Origin: Cellvibrio sp. UBA7661
GTDB lineage: Bacteria > Pseudomonadota > Gammaproteobacteria > Pseudomonadales > Cellvibrionaceae
DNA: 64,000 nt
Reading direction: 5' to 3'
Assembly: GCA_002483365.1 (NCBI GenBank)
Contig: DLHT01000005.1
Coordinates: 248,001-312,000 of the forward strand
The position numbers and the translations under genes are program-made. Positions 26,739 through 35,889 of this stretch are shown piece by piece. Each line of letters starts with the position of its first letter. Positions within the stretch are counted from its first letter, which is position 1. The notes beneath the pieces are model-generated. The model was not told the DNA's origin. It did no database searches and was given only the letters and a program-made list of their open reading frames with translations.

Positions 26739-27428
26739 TTAAACGGATAAATAAGAAGCGACCTTGGCCTCATCGACGGTCGCGCGCAATTCCTCGTGCA
26801 CGATTTGCCCTTTTTCAATCACCAAAATGCGGTCGGCAATATCCAACGCAAAACTCAGCACCTGTTCGGATACCACAATCGACAAGCCGCGCTGGTCGCG
26901 GATGGCTTTCAGGGTGCGCCCCATTTCGCGGATGATCGAGGGTTGGATACCTTCCGTCGGTTCATCCAGAAATAACATTTTGGGATCACTTGCCAGCGCG
27001 CGGGCGATAGCTAGCTGTTGCTGCTGCCCGCCCGATAAATTCCCGCCGCGCCGGTTGCGCATTTCCAACAGCACCGGAAACATGTCGTAAAGTTCTTTGG
27101 GCACACTGCGCCTTTTGGTCGTGGTCAAACCGGTTTCGATATTTTCTTTAACCGTCATACTGGAAAAGATCATCCGCCCTTGCGGCACAAAACCGAAACC
27201 ATTCGCGACACGCTGATGGCTTTTTAATTGGCCGACTTCTTTTCCCTCCAGTTTCACGCTGCCGCCCGAACTCGGGATAACCCCCATCAGCGATTTCATC
27301 AGCGTGGTTTTGCCCATGCCGTTCCGCCCCATCACCGCGACGATTTCGCGCGGTTTCACTTCAAAGTTGAGCCCGTGCAGCACTTCACTCTGGCCGTAAC
27401 TTACACGGTAATCGGATACAGATAACAT
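26739..27428 (-). CDS. urtE: Urea/amide ABC transporter ATP-binding protein UrtE
   Basis: A 229-residue ABC ATPase of the LivF/UrtE branch: Walker A GRNGMGKTT, Q-loop FVPQGRM, signature LSGGQQQQLA, Walker B LFLDEP followed by TEGIQPSI, typical of UrtE. It energises uptake with UrtD. The start at 27428 (MLSVSDY) has GGAG nine bases upstream; a frame extending to 27464 adds unrelated residues. It is the last gene of the operon, separated from urtD by a 103-base gap with short tandem repeats. Confidence 0.9.
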   Translation of the reverse strand: MLSVSDYRVSYGQSEVLHGLNFEVKPREIVAVMGRNGMGKTTLMKSLMGVIPSSGGSVKLEGKEVGQLKSHQRVANGFGFVPQGRMIFSSMTVKENIETGLTTTKRRSVPKELYDMFPVLLEMRNRRGGNLSGGQQQQLAIARALASDPKMLFLDEPTEGIQPSIIREMGRTLKAIRDQRGLSIVVSEQVLSFALDIADRILVIEKGQIVHEELRATVDEAKVASYLSV

Positions 27429-27481
27429 AATGAATTTCTCCGCAGGCTTATGGGTAATAGGCATCAGTCACCTATCTGGAT

Positions 27482-27532
27482 TAATGCCCTCTTTTACTTA
27501 ATGCCCTCTTTTACTTAATGACCTCTTTTAAT
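27482..27532. repeat. Three 17-bp tandem repeats between urtD and urtE
   Basis: TAATGCCCTCTTTTACT occurs twice exactly at 27482-27498 and 27499-27515, followed by a third copy with three changes at 27516-27532. It starts at the urtD stop codon and fills half of the urtD-urtE gap. On the transcript it repeats AAAAGAGG, a purine-rich ribosome-binding-like motif. Confidence 0.85.
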
Positions 27533-28278
27533 TAGTGACCTAAATAGACTTCAATGACTTTCGGATCATTTTTGACTTTATCGACCGAACCCTCCGCGAG
27601 AATTTTTCCCTGATGCAATACCGTTACCTTGTCAGCAATCTGCGCGACGAATTGCATATCGTGTTCAATCACAATCACCGAGCGGTCTTTAATAATGCTG
27701 CGCAGCAATTCTGCCGTCTGCTGGCGCTCGCCCACTGACATACCTGCAACCGGCTCATCCAACATGAGCAAGTCCGGGTCTTGCATCAGCAACATACCAA
27801 TTTCCAACCACTGCTTTTGCCCGTGACTGAGTAATTCAGCTTGCCGGTCAAGTTGGTCGCCCAGGAAAATCATATTGGCCACCTCGTTCACTTTGCTGAT
27901 CACTTCTGCATCGCGTTTGAATGCCAAGGCGCCAAACACTGAGCGCCCGCGCGGGAATGAAATTTCCAAATTTTCAAATACGGTGAGATCGCCATAAATA
28001 GACGGGTTTTGGAATTTGCGCCCTACCCCCGCTTTTACAATTTCGTGCTCACGTAATTTGGTGAGTTCTTTGTTGCGAAATTTGATTGAACCTTCGGTGG
28101 CTTTGGTACGACCGCAAATCAAATCCAACACCGTGGTTTTACCCGCACCGTTAGGCCCGATGATTACGCGGATTTCATTTTCATCCACATAAAAACTCAA
28201 ATCATTTACGGCTTTAAAACCATCGAAGGATACCGTGAGGTTTTCCACGGCCAAGACAAAGTCTGTATTGCTACTCAT
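27532..28278 (-). CDS. urtD: Urea/amide ABC transporter ATP-binding protein UrtD
   Basis: A 248-residue ABC ATPase of the LivG/UrtD branch: Walker A GPNGAGKTT, signature LSHGQKQWLE (the variant typical of UrtD), Walker B LMLDEP followed by VAGMS. Start at 28278 (MSSNTDF) with AAGGAG six bases upstream; its start overlaps the end of urtC by eight bases, so translation is coupled. It forms the ATPase pair with UrtE. Confidence 0.9.
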   Translation of the reverse strand: MSSNTDFVLAVENLTVSFDGFKAVNDLSFYVDENEIRVIIGPNGAGKTTVLDLICGRTKATEGSIKFRNKELTKLREHEIVKAGVGRKFQNPSIYGDLTVFENLEISFPRGRSVFGALAFKRDAEVISKVNEVANMIFLGDQLDRQAELLSHGQKQWLEIGMLLMQDPDLLMLDEPVAGMSVGERQQTAELLRSIIKDRSVIVIEHDMQFVAQIADKVTVLHQGKILAEGSVDKVKNDPKVIEVYLGH

Positions 28279-29515
28279 GGATGGCTCCTTGCGGCATTGC
28301 CGTGCTATCAATTTTTGATTCGGTTTTTGATTCAGCTTTCAATTCAGTTGTAGCCACAACCGGTTTGCTGGCAATAGCGCTTGATGATGGTGGCGAGGCA
28401 GAGGGAGGTATTTTCTTTGCCGTGAATTTTTCCAACAGCGCATCCACTTTCGGTGCAGCGTAGGTGTTATACAAACCCGCTAAACCATTGGGGAATGCCA
28501 TCACCACGGCGATAAATAATCCGCCCATCGCAAACAACCACAACTCCGGAAAACTTTCCGAGAAAGAGGTTTTGGCAAAGTTCACGATCAATGCGCCGTA
28601 GACCGCACCGATAATCGACAAGCGGCCACCCACTGCGCAAAAAATTACCATTTCAATGGACGGAACAATTCCCACCAGCGTTGGCGACATAAAACCCACT
28701 TGCAAGGTAAACATGGCACCGCCAATCGCCGCGAATACGCCACCAATACAGAACACAAAGATTTTAAAGTTGGCAACGTCGTAGCCTGAAAAGCGCACAC
28801 GGTCTTCTTTATCGCGCATGGCCACTAACAAACGGCCGAGTTTACTTTTGCGGATAAATTGCGCAGCAGCAAGGCAGCAGAACAACAGGAACACACAGAC
28901 AAAGTAGAAAACATATTTTGCGCTGTCGGTGCGGATGTCGTAACCGTGAAGGGTGCGCAAGTCGGTCATACCGTTTACACCGCCGGTATAACCTTGTTGG
29001 CCAATAATTAAAATCGTGAGAATCGCTGCAAGTGCCTGGGTGATAATCGCAAAGTAAACACCGCCCACACGCCGCTTGAACATGGCAACACCAATGATGT
29101 AACCAACAATACAAGGCAACAAAATAATTGCAGCAAGTGTAAAACCAAAACTATGGAAGGGTTCCCAGAAAAGCGGCAACTCAGTGAGCTGGTTCCAATC
29201 CATAAAATCGGGAATGCCGGGCGTGGATTGTATTTTGGTACTTTCAGGATCAGAGGCTTCCAATTTTAAAAACATCGCCATGGCATAACCGCCCAATCCA
29301 AAAAATACGCCCTGCCCCAAACTTAAAATACCGCCATAACCCCAGCACAACACCAAACCCACCGCGACAAATGCATAGGTTAAATATTTGCCGACAAGAT
29401 TGAGCCGGAAAATATCGAGCGTAAGCGGAAGAATCACCACCAAAATAAGCGCAAGGACTACAAATCCGAGCATGTCTTTTTTGGGAAACATTGAAGCCAG
29501 ACTTGAATACGACAT
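28271..29515 (-). CDS. urtC: Urea/amide ABC transporter permease UrtC
   Basis: A 414-residue inner-membrane permease of the LivM/UrtC type with about nine membrane segments; blocks LCWGYGGILSLGQGVFFGLG and GFMSPTLVGIVPSIEMVIF are characteristic. The last 50 residues are a low-complexity Ser/Pro/Lys tail (KTESKTESKID...) that is not part of the usual core. AGGAG precedes the ATG, and the gene lies 15 bases after urtB. Confidence 0.9.
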   Translation of the reverse strand: MSYSSLASMFPKKDMLGFVVLALILVVILPLTLDIFRLNLVGKYLTYAFVAVGLVLCWGYGGILSLGQGVFFGLGGYAMAMFLKLEASDPESTKIQSTPGIPDFMDWNQLTELPLFWEPFHSFGFTLAAIILLPCIVGYIIGVAMFKRRVGGVYFAIITQALAAILTILIIGQQGYTGGVNGMTDLRTLHGYDIRTDSAKYVFYFVCVFLLFCCLAAAQFIRKSKLGRLLVAMRDKEDRVRFSGYDVANFKIFVFCIGGVFAAIGGAMFTLQVGFMSPTLVGIVPSIEMVIFCAVGGRLSIIGAVYGALIVNFAKTSFSESFPELWLFAMGGLFIAVVMAFPNGLAGLYNTYAAPKVDALLEKFTAKKIPPSASPPSSSAIASKPVVATTELKAESKTESKIDSTAMPQGAIHE

Positions 29516-29530
29516 GATTACCAGCTCCTC

Positions 29531-30457
29531 TTAACGACGCACTTTCAAGGTGAACAAACCTTGTGGGCGCAACATCAGGATCAACACCACAAACAACAAG
29601 GTGAGTACTTTGGACATGGAACCGCTCATGAAAAATTCCATGGTAGATTGCGCTTGCGAAATACTGAATGCCGATGCAATGGTGCCAAGCAAACTGGATG
29701 CACCACCAAATACGACCACGAGGAAGGTATCCACAATATACAGCTGCCCGGAAGTGGGCCCCGTTGAACCAATCATGGTAAATGCACTGCCCGCTACACC
29801 GGCAATACCGCAACCCAATGCGAAAGTAATGCGGTCTACTTTTCCCGTATTGATTCCAACTGCACCGGCCATCGCGCGGTTTTGCACCACAGCGCGCACT
29901 TGTGTTCCCCAGCGCGAGCGGTACATTAAAATGGCCACCGCGAGTGAAATGCCTAATGCAAGGCACATCACAAATAATCCATTGATGGGCAACTCAATCG
30001 AATCGGTTAACTGGTATGAGCCCATCAACCAATCCGGCAAGGTCACGCCCACTTCACGTGCGCCAAATACAGTGCGGTAAAGTTGTTGCAGAATTAAACT
30101 CAAGCCCCAAGTGGCCAGCAGTGTATCGAGCGGGCGATTATATAAATGCCGGATCATGCCCCACTCCACCAATGCGCCCAGCGCAGCGGCGGCGATAAAG
30201 GCGAGAATCATCGCGAGAATAAAATAGAGGCTGAAAAAATCCGGAAAATAAGTGGAGAAAACATTGGAGGTTAAATAAGTAACGTAGGCACCGAGAATCA
30301 TAAATTCGCCGTGTGCCATATTGATGACGCCCATCTGGCCAAAAATAATCGCAAGCCCTAAGGCCATAAGCACAAACACGGAAAACAAAATCAATCCCGC
30401 TACGCCTTGCATGGCAAAGATCGACATCAACTCCGAGGTACTGTATTCAGCAAACAT
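29531..30457 (-). CDS. urtB: Urea/amide ABC transporter permease UrtB
   Basis: A 308-residue LivH/UrtB-type permease with about eight membrane helices; blocks GVINMAHGEFMILGAYVTYL and RAVVQNRAMAGAVGINTGKV are characteristic of the family. With UrtC it forms the channel. It is separated from urtA by 212 bases that hold a long stem-forming repeat, which may lower permease expression relative to the binding protein. Confidence 0.9.
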   Translation of the reverse strand: MFAEYSTSELMSIFAMQGVAGLILFSVFVLMALGLAIIFGQMGVINMAHGEFMILGAYVTYLTSNVFSTYFPDFFSLYFILAMILAFIAAAALGALVEWGMIRHLYNRPLDTLLATWGLSLILQQLYRTVFGAREVGVTLPDWLMGSYQLTDSIELPINGLFVMCLALGISLAVAILMYRSRWGTQVRAVVQNRAMAGAVGINTGKVDRITFALGCGIAGVAGSAFTMIGSTGPTSGQLYIVDTFLVVVFGGASSLLGTIASAFSISQAQSTMEFFMSGSMSKVLTLLFVVLILMLRPQGLFTLKVRR

Positions 30458-30511
30458 GGCTGTATCCTCATCTCGATTCGAAAATTTTTTACTGGATTTT
30501 CACTTCGATGC

Positions 30512-30610
30512 GAGGAAGATAGTTCGCTTTAAAACACGCCGTAAACACCTCCCTGTGGGCTCAAATCGGCATCCATGCCTCATATGGTTTTAAATCAAAC
30601 TATCTTCCTC
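30512..30610. repeat. Dispersed repeat with long inverted arms, between urtA and urtB
   Basis: GAGGAAGATAGTT (30512-30524) and its exact complement (30598-30610) form the outer arms; beyond three mismatched bases TTTAAAAC pairs with GTTTTAAA, extending the arms to 24. The core between them (about 30536-30588) matches the opposite strand of the repeat at 18848-18949 over roughly 50 bases. A further GAAA-loop hairpin (CCAGCC/GGCTGG) follows at about 30640-30656. Confidence 0.8.
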
Positions 30611-30669
30611 ACCCCCCAGCATTGTGGTTTTAAACTGACAACCAGCCTTTCGGCTGGCTGTAATTTTTA

Positions 30670-31926
30670 TTATTGATAACCTTTCGGGAATGGATCGGGT
30701 TCGATCAGATCTTTGGTCTCGAACACTACGTCATACTGACCGTCGCTACGTGCGTGGCCGATGCGGGTTTTTGACCAGAGGTGATGGTTCGGGTGAACTT
30801 TTACGTAGCCTTCCGGCGCGGTAGTCAGCTCAATACCGGGTGATGCTGCGCGCACTTTATCGATATCAAATGAACCGGCTTTTTCCACTGCGGCTTTCCA
30901 CAACCAAGGGCCAAGATAAGCAGCTTGGGTTACGTCACCGATCACGATGTCTTGACCATATTTCGCTTTAAAGTCAGCCACAAACTTTTTGTTGTTGTCG
31001 TTCGGCAAGCTTTGGAAATATTTCATCGCCGCGTAAGCACCCACCATGTTCTCACCGCCGATACCAAGAATTTCGTCTTCGGTTACCGAGATGGTCAGCA
31101 CCAGTGGTTTCTCTTTGGTCATATCAATACCAGCCGCTTTTAATTGCTTGTAGAAAGCCACGTTAGAACCACCTACGACAATTGCGTAAATCACGTCTGG
31201 TTTTTTCAATTTGATTTTGTTAATCACCGAGTTAAATTGCGTGTGGCCAAGGGGATAATATTCTTCACCCACCACACTCAAGCCCAACTTCTCAATGTGC
31301 TTGCGTGCAATTTTGTTAGAGGTGCGCGGCCAAATGTAATCTGAACCGAGCAAGTAGAAAGACTTGGCACCTTTGGTTTTGGTTACCCAATCAATACCCG
31401 CAATAATTTGTTGCGTTGCTTCCTGACCGGTGTAAATCACGTTGGGTGATTGCTCCAAACCTTCATAAAAAGTTGGGTAGTAGAGCATGCCGTTGTATTG
31501 CTCAAAAATCGGCAATACGGCTTTGCGCGATGCCGAAGTCCAGCAACCGAACACCGCAGCAACTTTATCGTTCACCAATAATTTTTTGGATTTCTCAGCA
31601 AAGGTTGGCCAGTCGGATGCGCCGTCTTCCTGGATGTATTCAATCTTGCGGCCGAGCACACCGCCCATCGCGTTGATTTGGTCAATTGCTAATTTTTCTG
31701 CTTGCACAGAACCGGTTTCGCTGATGGCCATAGTGCCGGTCACCGAGTGCAAGATCCCCACTTTTACAGTGGTATCCGTCACCGCCAAACCGGTGGTGTT
31801 GACCTCGGCTGCCTGCGCACTGCCAATCGCCAATGAGGCGGCAAGTGCGAGTAACCCTTTTTTCCAACGGCTGGCCGCTTTTAACGGCTCGCCCAATTGC
31901 AACGTGCTGCGCATGGTCATGTTCAT
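30670..31926 (-). CDS. urtA: Urea/short-chain amide ABC transporter substrate-binding protein UrtA
   Basis: A 418-residue periplasmic binding protein of the UrtA/FmdD family. A signal peptide ends near AQAAE; the mature start TTVKVGILHSVTGTMAIS and YYPTFYEGLEQSPNVIYTG are diagnostic. Start at 31926 with AGAGGAA seven bases upstream; the frame to 31959 is longer but lacks a site. It heads the urtABCDE operon. UrtA proteins bind urea or, in Methylophilus, amides. The nearby formamidase and the lack of urease genes in this window favour amides here, but the ligand cannot be read from sequence. Confidence 0.9.
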   Translation of the reverse strand: MNMTMRSTLQLGEPLKAASRWKKGLLALAASLAIGSAQAAEVNTTGLAVTDTTVKVGILHSVTGTMAISETGSVQAEKLAIDQINAMGGVLGRKIEYIQEDGASDWPTFAEKSKKLLVNDKVAAVFGCWTSASRKAVLPIFEQYNGMLYYPTFYEGLEQSPNVIYTGQEATQQIIAGIDWVTKTKGAKSFYLLGSDYIWPRTSNKIARKHIEKLGLSVVGEEYYPLGHTQFNSVINKIKLKKPDVIYAIVVGGSNVAFYKQLKAAGIDMTKEKPLVLTISVTEDEILGIGGENMVGAYAAMKYFQSLPNDNNKKFVADFKAKYGQDIVIGDVTQAAYLGPWLWKAAVEKAGSFDIDKVRAASPGIELTTAPEGYVKVHPNHHLWSKTRIGHARSDGQYDVVFETKDLIEPDPFPKGYQ

Positions 31927-32056
31927 GGTGTTTCCTCTAGTCATTAACAAACAAGTCATTAGCGAATTTTGTTTAACGAAACAGTTTTGGTACGACGTGT
32001 TACCTGCAAGAACGCCAGTTCACGCTTCACAATCTAGGCGGGGGAGCACTTTCAAA

Positions 32057-32100
32057 CCATTCGATAAATGACACAGACCACTACGTCATTTGACGCATGG
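32057..32100. promoter_or_regulatory. Dyad-symmetric element upstream of urtA, shared with fmdA
   Basis: AAATGAC (32066-32072) and GTCATTT (32085-32091) flank 12 bases ending in CCACTAC. It matches 20270-20313 upstream of fmdA, with changes in one arm matched by changes in the other. It ends 130 bases before the urtA start and 235 bases before the divergent sensor gene, so it may serve either. The rest of the 409-base divergent gap shows no other clear element. Confidence 0.75.
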
Positions 32101-32335
32101 CAGTAGCAGGCAAGTTGGTACAGCAATTGAGTAAGGATTATGTGCCGGTATTGAAACGCCGCTATTACGGCGATAAACCGATACACAGCAGAAAAAATGC
32201 ACCAAGAAGGAAAAGTTTGCGGCGAGGATGCACAAAAATAATGCGCGCAATATAAGCGCTACAACAATATTCACCACTCACTTACTTTTCACAACGAGAC
32301 GTTCCCGGATGAACAGATTGTTTAACGGGTAAAGC

Positions 32336-35300
32336 ATGACGGCCAAGCAACATATATTTCGTGTGCGGCGCAATTACAACCAGTGGGTTGCCAACCAAAC
32401 ACTGGAAGATTATGCGTTGCGTTTCACCGCCAAACGCGCGCGGCGCTGGTCGGCTGCGCGCGTGGCAACCACTGCATTAGGTGCCATTTCATTTCTTGCA
32501 CTGGAAGCCATCGGTGGTGCCATCACCTTGCATTACGGTTTTAATAACGCCGTCGCGGCAATTATGGCCGTGAGCGCAATTATTTTTCTCACCGCAATCC
32601 CGATTAGTTATTACGCAGCAAAATACGGTGTCGATATTGATTTACTCACTCGCGGTGCCGGTTTTGGTTACATCGGCTCCACCATCACCTCATTAATTTA
32701 CGCATCCTTCACATTTATTTTTTTCGCGCTGGAAGCAGCCATTATGGCGATGGCGCTGGATTTGCTGTTTGGAATTCCGCTCGCATGGGGTTATTTAATT
32801 AGTTCGATTGTGATTATCCCTCTGGTCACGCACGGCATTACCTTTATCAGCCGCTTTCAATTGTGGAGCCAACCGCTGTGGATCATTCTGCAATTACTGC
32901 CGTTTATTTTTATTATTTACGCCGATGCCAGCGCAGTGGAAAGTTGGACAGCATTTTCAGGCAGCCTTGAACAATCCACCGCAACGACAGGCGTTAATGT
33001 TTTGCTATTCGGCGCGGCATCGGCGGTGATTTTTTCATTGATCGCACAAATTGGTGAGCAAGTCGATTTTTTGCGCTTTTTACCTGCACCGAAAAATACC
33101 ACTAACGCGCGCCTACGTTGGTGGGCAGCGTTAATTGCTGGTGGGCCGGGGTGGATTGTGATTGGCGCTATCAAAATTCTCGCCGGTTCTTTTCTTGCGG
33201 TGCTCACATTGAACCACGGCATCAGTATTGAAGAAGCGGCTGACCCAACACGCATGTATATGGTGGCATTCAGTTATATCGCCAGCTCGCCCGAAGTGGC
33301 GTTATCGGTTGCGGGAATTTTTGTGATTTTGAGCCAGCTCAAAATTAATGTCACCAATGCGTATGCCGGTTCAATTGCCTGGTCCAATTTTTTTTCGCGT
33401 TTGACACACAGCCACCCTGGTCGAGTAGTCTGGTTAGTGTTCAATGTGGCGATTGCATTATTGCTGATGGAACTCGGTGTGTATCGCGCGCTGGAACAAA
33501 CACTGGGATTTTACGGCATAGTGGCCGTTGCCTGGTTGGGTTCTTTAGTCGCGGATTTGGTGATCAACAAACCGCTCGGCCTCAGCCCGAAACATATCGA
33601 ATTCAAACGCGCCCACTTGTACGATATTAATCCGGTCGGTGTTGGCTCCATGCTGATTGCATCGGTACTGGGCATTATTTGTCACACCGGTATTTTAGGC
33701 GCTGTGCCGCAAGCGCTTTCCCATTTTATTGCACTTGCGCTCGCACTTGTTTGCGCACCATTAATCGCCTTTGTGACTCGTGGCCGTTATTACCTCGCAC
33801 GCCCGATTGTGAATGTCGCGGAAGACGCTGAAACGACTGATGGTGCGCACGCGACGATTTCTTGCTGCATCTGCGAACATAAATTTGAAACCGAAGACAT
33901 GACCCACTGCCCTGCCTATGCAGGCCATATTTGTTCGCTGTGTTGTTCACTGGATGCGCGCTGTCAGGACTACTGCAAACCCGGTGCAAATTATTCCACC
34001 CAGCTCAGCGATTTCTTTAAAGGTTTTTTACCAAAATTTATCACTGCCAATATCAATTCCCGCGTTGGCCATTTTGTGGTGCTGGTGTTGTTTATTAATG
34101 GCCTCTCGGCAATTTTACTGTCGCTTATTTATTTTCAAACTCCGATTGACGCACCAGAAACCGCCGCACTGCTGGAAGCAACATTGTGGAAAGTGTTTTT
34201 TCTATTAGTGATTATTACCGGCGTGGTGAGTTGGCTATTTGTATTGGCACATGAAAGCCGCGTGGTCGCACAGGAAGAATCTCAGCGGCAAACACGGTTA
34301 TTGATGGAAGAAATAGATGCGCATGAGCGCACCGACCGCGCACTGCAAACCGCAAAAGAAGAAGCAGAAGCGGCCAACCAAGCCAAGAGCCGTTACCTCA
34401 CCGGCATCAGCCATGAATTGCGCTCACCTCTAAATGCCGTTCTGGGCTATGCGCAATTATTAGAAAAAGACCCCAGCATGCCCGCACATCGCAAAGATGC
34501 ACTGGGCGTGATTCGCCGCAGTGGCGAACATCTTGCGGATTTAATTGAAGGCTTGTTGGATATTTCCAAAATTGAAGCGGGGCGATTGGATTTGCATCAG
34601 GATCAAGTGCGCATTGCGGTATTAATGGAGCAATTAGTTCACATGTTCCGTTTGCAGGCCGAAGCCAAAGGTTTGCAATTTGTGTATGAATGCAAAGATC
34701 GCCTGCCAGAATTTGTGCGCACCGATGAAAAACGTTTGCGCCAGATTTTAATTAATTTGTTATCCAACGCGATTAAATATACCGAAACAGGCAGCGTCAT
34801 TTTTAAATTGCGCTACCGCAGTCAAGTGGCGGAATTTACCATTACCGATACCGGTGAAGGCATTGCACCGGAAAATATTGAACGGATTTTTCGCCCCTTT
34901 GAACGCGTGCGCCGCGCAGGTTCTACCGCAACCGGCACTGGCTTGGGGCTTACCATTACTCGCCTACTCAGTGAAATTATGGGCGGCGACATTGCTGTCA
35001 CAAGCACAGTCGGGCAAGGCAGCACTTTTAAAGCGAGCTTGATGCTCGCCAGTATTACTAAACCGCACAACGAATCTGTTACACCGCCCGTGCAAACCAT
35101 TTACGGCTACAAAGGCAGTGTCAAACGTTTGATGCTGGTTGATGATGAGGCTTCTCACCGTCAATTGATGCGAGCGATGCTATCCCCGCTCGGGTTTGAC
35201 ATTATTGACATCGATACCCCCTTACAAGCACTCGACCGTTTCACGCAAGAAATTGACCAAGGCAACTGCCCGGATTTAATCATGCTGGATGTTTCCATGC

Positions 35301-35803
35301 CCGGCATGAATGGCTGGCAACTGGCAAAACAATTGCGTGAAGCCGGATACCGCGCGCCCATTATTATGGTGTCTGCCGATGCCAGTGAAGGTAAGGATTT
35401 ACCCTCGCACCATGCGAGTGATAGTGCCCCGCTGCACGATGCTTATGTCATTAAGCCGGTGCGAATCAATTTATTGTTGGATCACATTGGGCGTTTGCTA
35501 AACCTGGTGTGGTGTTACGAAAAAAGCGAACCGAAAATATCCGCATCTTCATCGTTAATAGGCACGGCTCATTTGATTGCTGCGATGGAATTACCAGATG
35601 AGCATCACCTGGATGATCTGGCTCACTTTGCCTCCATCGGGCACAAAAAAGGCTTGCAGGAAAAAATCCGTGAATTGGAAGAAGCCCATGCAGCACACCC
35701 ATTATTTTTGCAAGAACTTAAACACTTAACGGCCAGTTTCCAGTTTGAAAAAATATTAACTCTGCTCAACATCAACGCAACAGAGGATATTTTGGATAAA
35801 TGA
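32336..35803 (+). CDS. Sensor: NCS1 permease fused to hybrid histidine kinase
   Basis: A 1155-residue inner-membrane protein. About residues 20-500 form a twelve-helix NCS1 (cytosine/purine/allantoin) permease-like domain. A cysteine cluster follows (about 509-548: CCIC, HCPAY, CSLCC, CQDYC), a likely metal site. Two more membrane segments (about 575-640), a short coiled coil, and a histidine kinase follow: H box SHELRSPLNAVLGYAQLL near residue 690, N box LINLLSNAIKYT, G boxes DTGEGIAP and GTGLGL. A receiver domain (about 930-1055, Asp in MLDVSMPGM) and a helical tail end it. It is divergent from urtA and precedes a response regulator, so it likely senses or co-transports a nitrogen compound. 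It is comparable in design to CbrA, which uses a different transporter family. Confidence 0.88.
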   Translation: MTAKQHIFRVRRNYNQWVANQTLEDYALRFTAKRARRWSAARVATTALGAISFLALEAIGGAITLHYGFNNAVAAIMAVSAIIFLTAIPISYYAAKYGVDIDLLTRGAGFGYIGSTITSLIYASFTFIFFALEAAIMAMALDLLFGIPLAWGYLISSIVIIPLVTHGITFISRFQLWSQPLWIILQLLPFIFIIYADASAVESWTAFSGSLEQSTATTGVNVLLFGAASAVIFSLIAQIGEQVDFLRFLPAPKNTTNARLRWWAALIAGGPGWIVIGAIKILAGSFLAVLTLNHGISIEEAADPTRMYMVAFSYIASSPEVALSVAGIFVILSQLKINVTNAYAGSIAWSNFFSRLTHSHPGRVVWLVFNVAIALLLMELGVYRALEQTLGFYGIVAVAWLGSLVADLVINKPLGLSPKHIEFKRAHLYDINPVGVGSMLIASVLGIICHTGILGAVPQALSHFIALALALVCAPLIAFVTRGRYYLARPIVNVAEDAETTDGAHATISCCICEHKFETEDMTHCPAYAGHICSLCCSLDARCQDYCKPGANYSTQLSDFFKGFLPKFITANINSRVGHFVVLVLFINGLSAILLSLIYFQTPIDAPETAALLEATLWKVFFLLVIITGVVSWLFVLAHESRVVAQEESQRQTRLLMEEIDAHERTDRALQTAKEEAEAANQAKSRYLTGISHELRSPLNAVLGYAQLLEKDPSMPAHRKDALGVIRRSGEHLADLIEGLLDISKIEAGRLDLHQDQVRIAVLMEQLVHMFRLQAEAKGLQFVYECKDRLPEFVRTDEKRLRQILINLLSNAIKYTETGSVIFKLRYRSQVAEFTITDTGEGIAPENIERIFRPFERVRRAGSTATGTGLGLTITRLLSEIMGGDIAVTSTVGQGSTFKASLMLASITKPHNESVTPPVQTIYGYKGSVKRLMLVDDEASHRQLMRAMLSPLGFDIIDIDTPLQALDRFTQEIDQGNCPDLIMLDVSMPGMNGWQLAKQLREAGYRAPIIMVSADASEGKDLPSHHASDSAPLHDAYVIKPVRINLLLDHIGRLLNLVWCYEKSEPKISASSSLIGTAHLIAAMELPDEHHLDDLAHFASIGHKKGLQEKIRELEEAHAAHPLFLQELKHLTASFQFEKILTLLNINATEDILDK

Positions 35804-35889
35804 AAACCATCAATAACAACACTATTTATTTTTAGTCCGTATTTGATTTTTACATCGTGCTTTATTTTTGAGACCGGGAGCATCTGACC

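Noticed and set aside
31927..32335. Sigma-54 promoter for urtA
   Set aside because: Candidates such as TGG...TTGC on the minus strand have the wrong spacing between the GG and GC elements.
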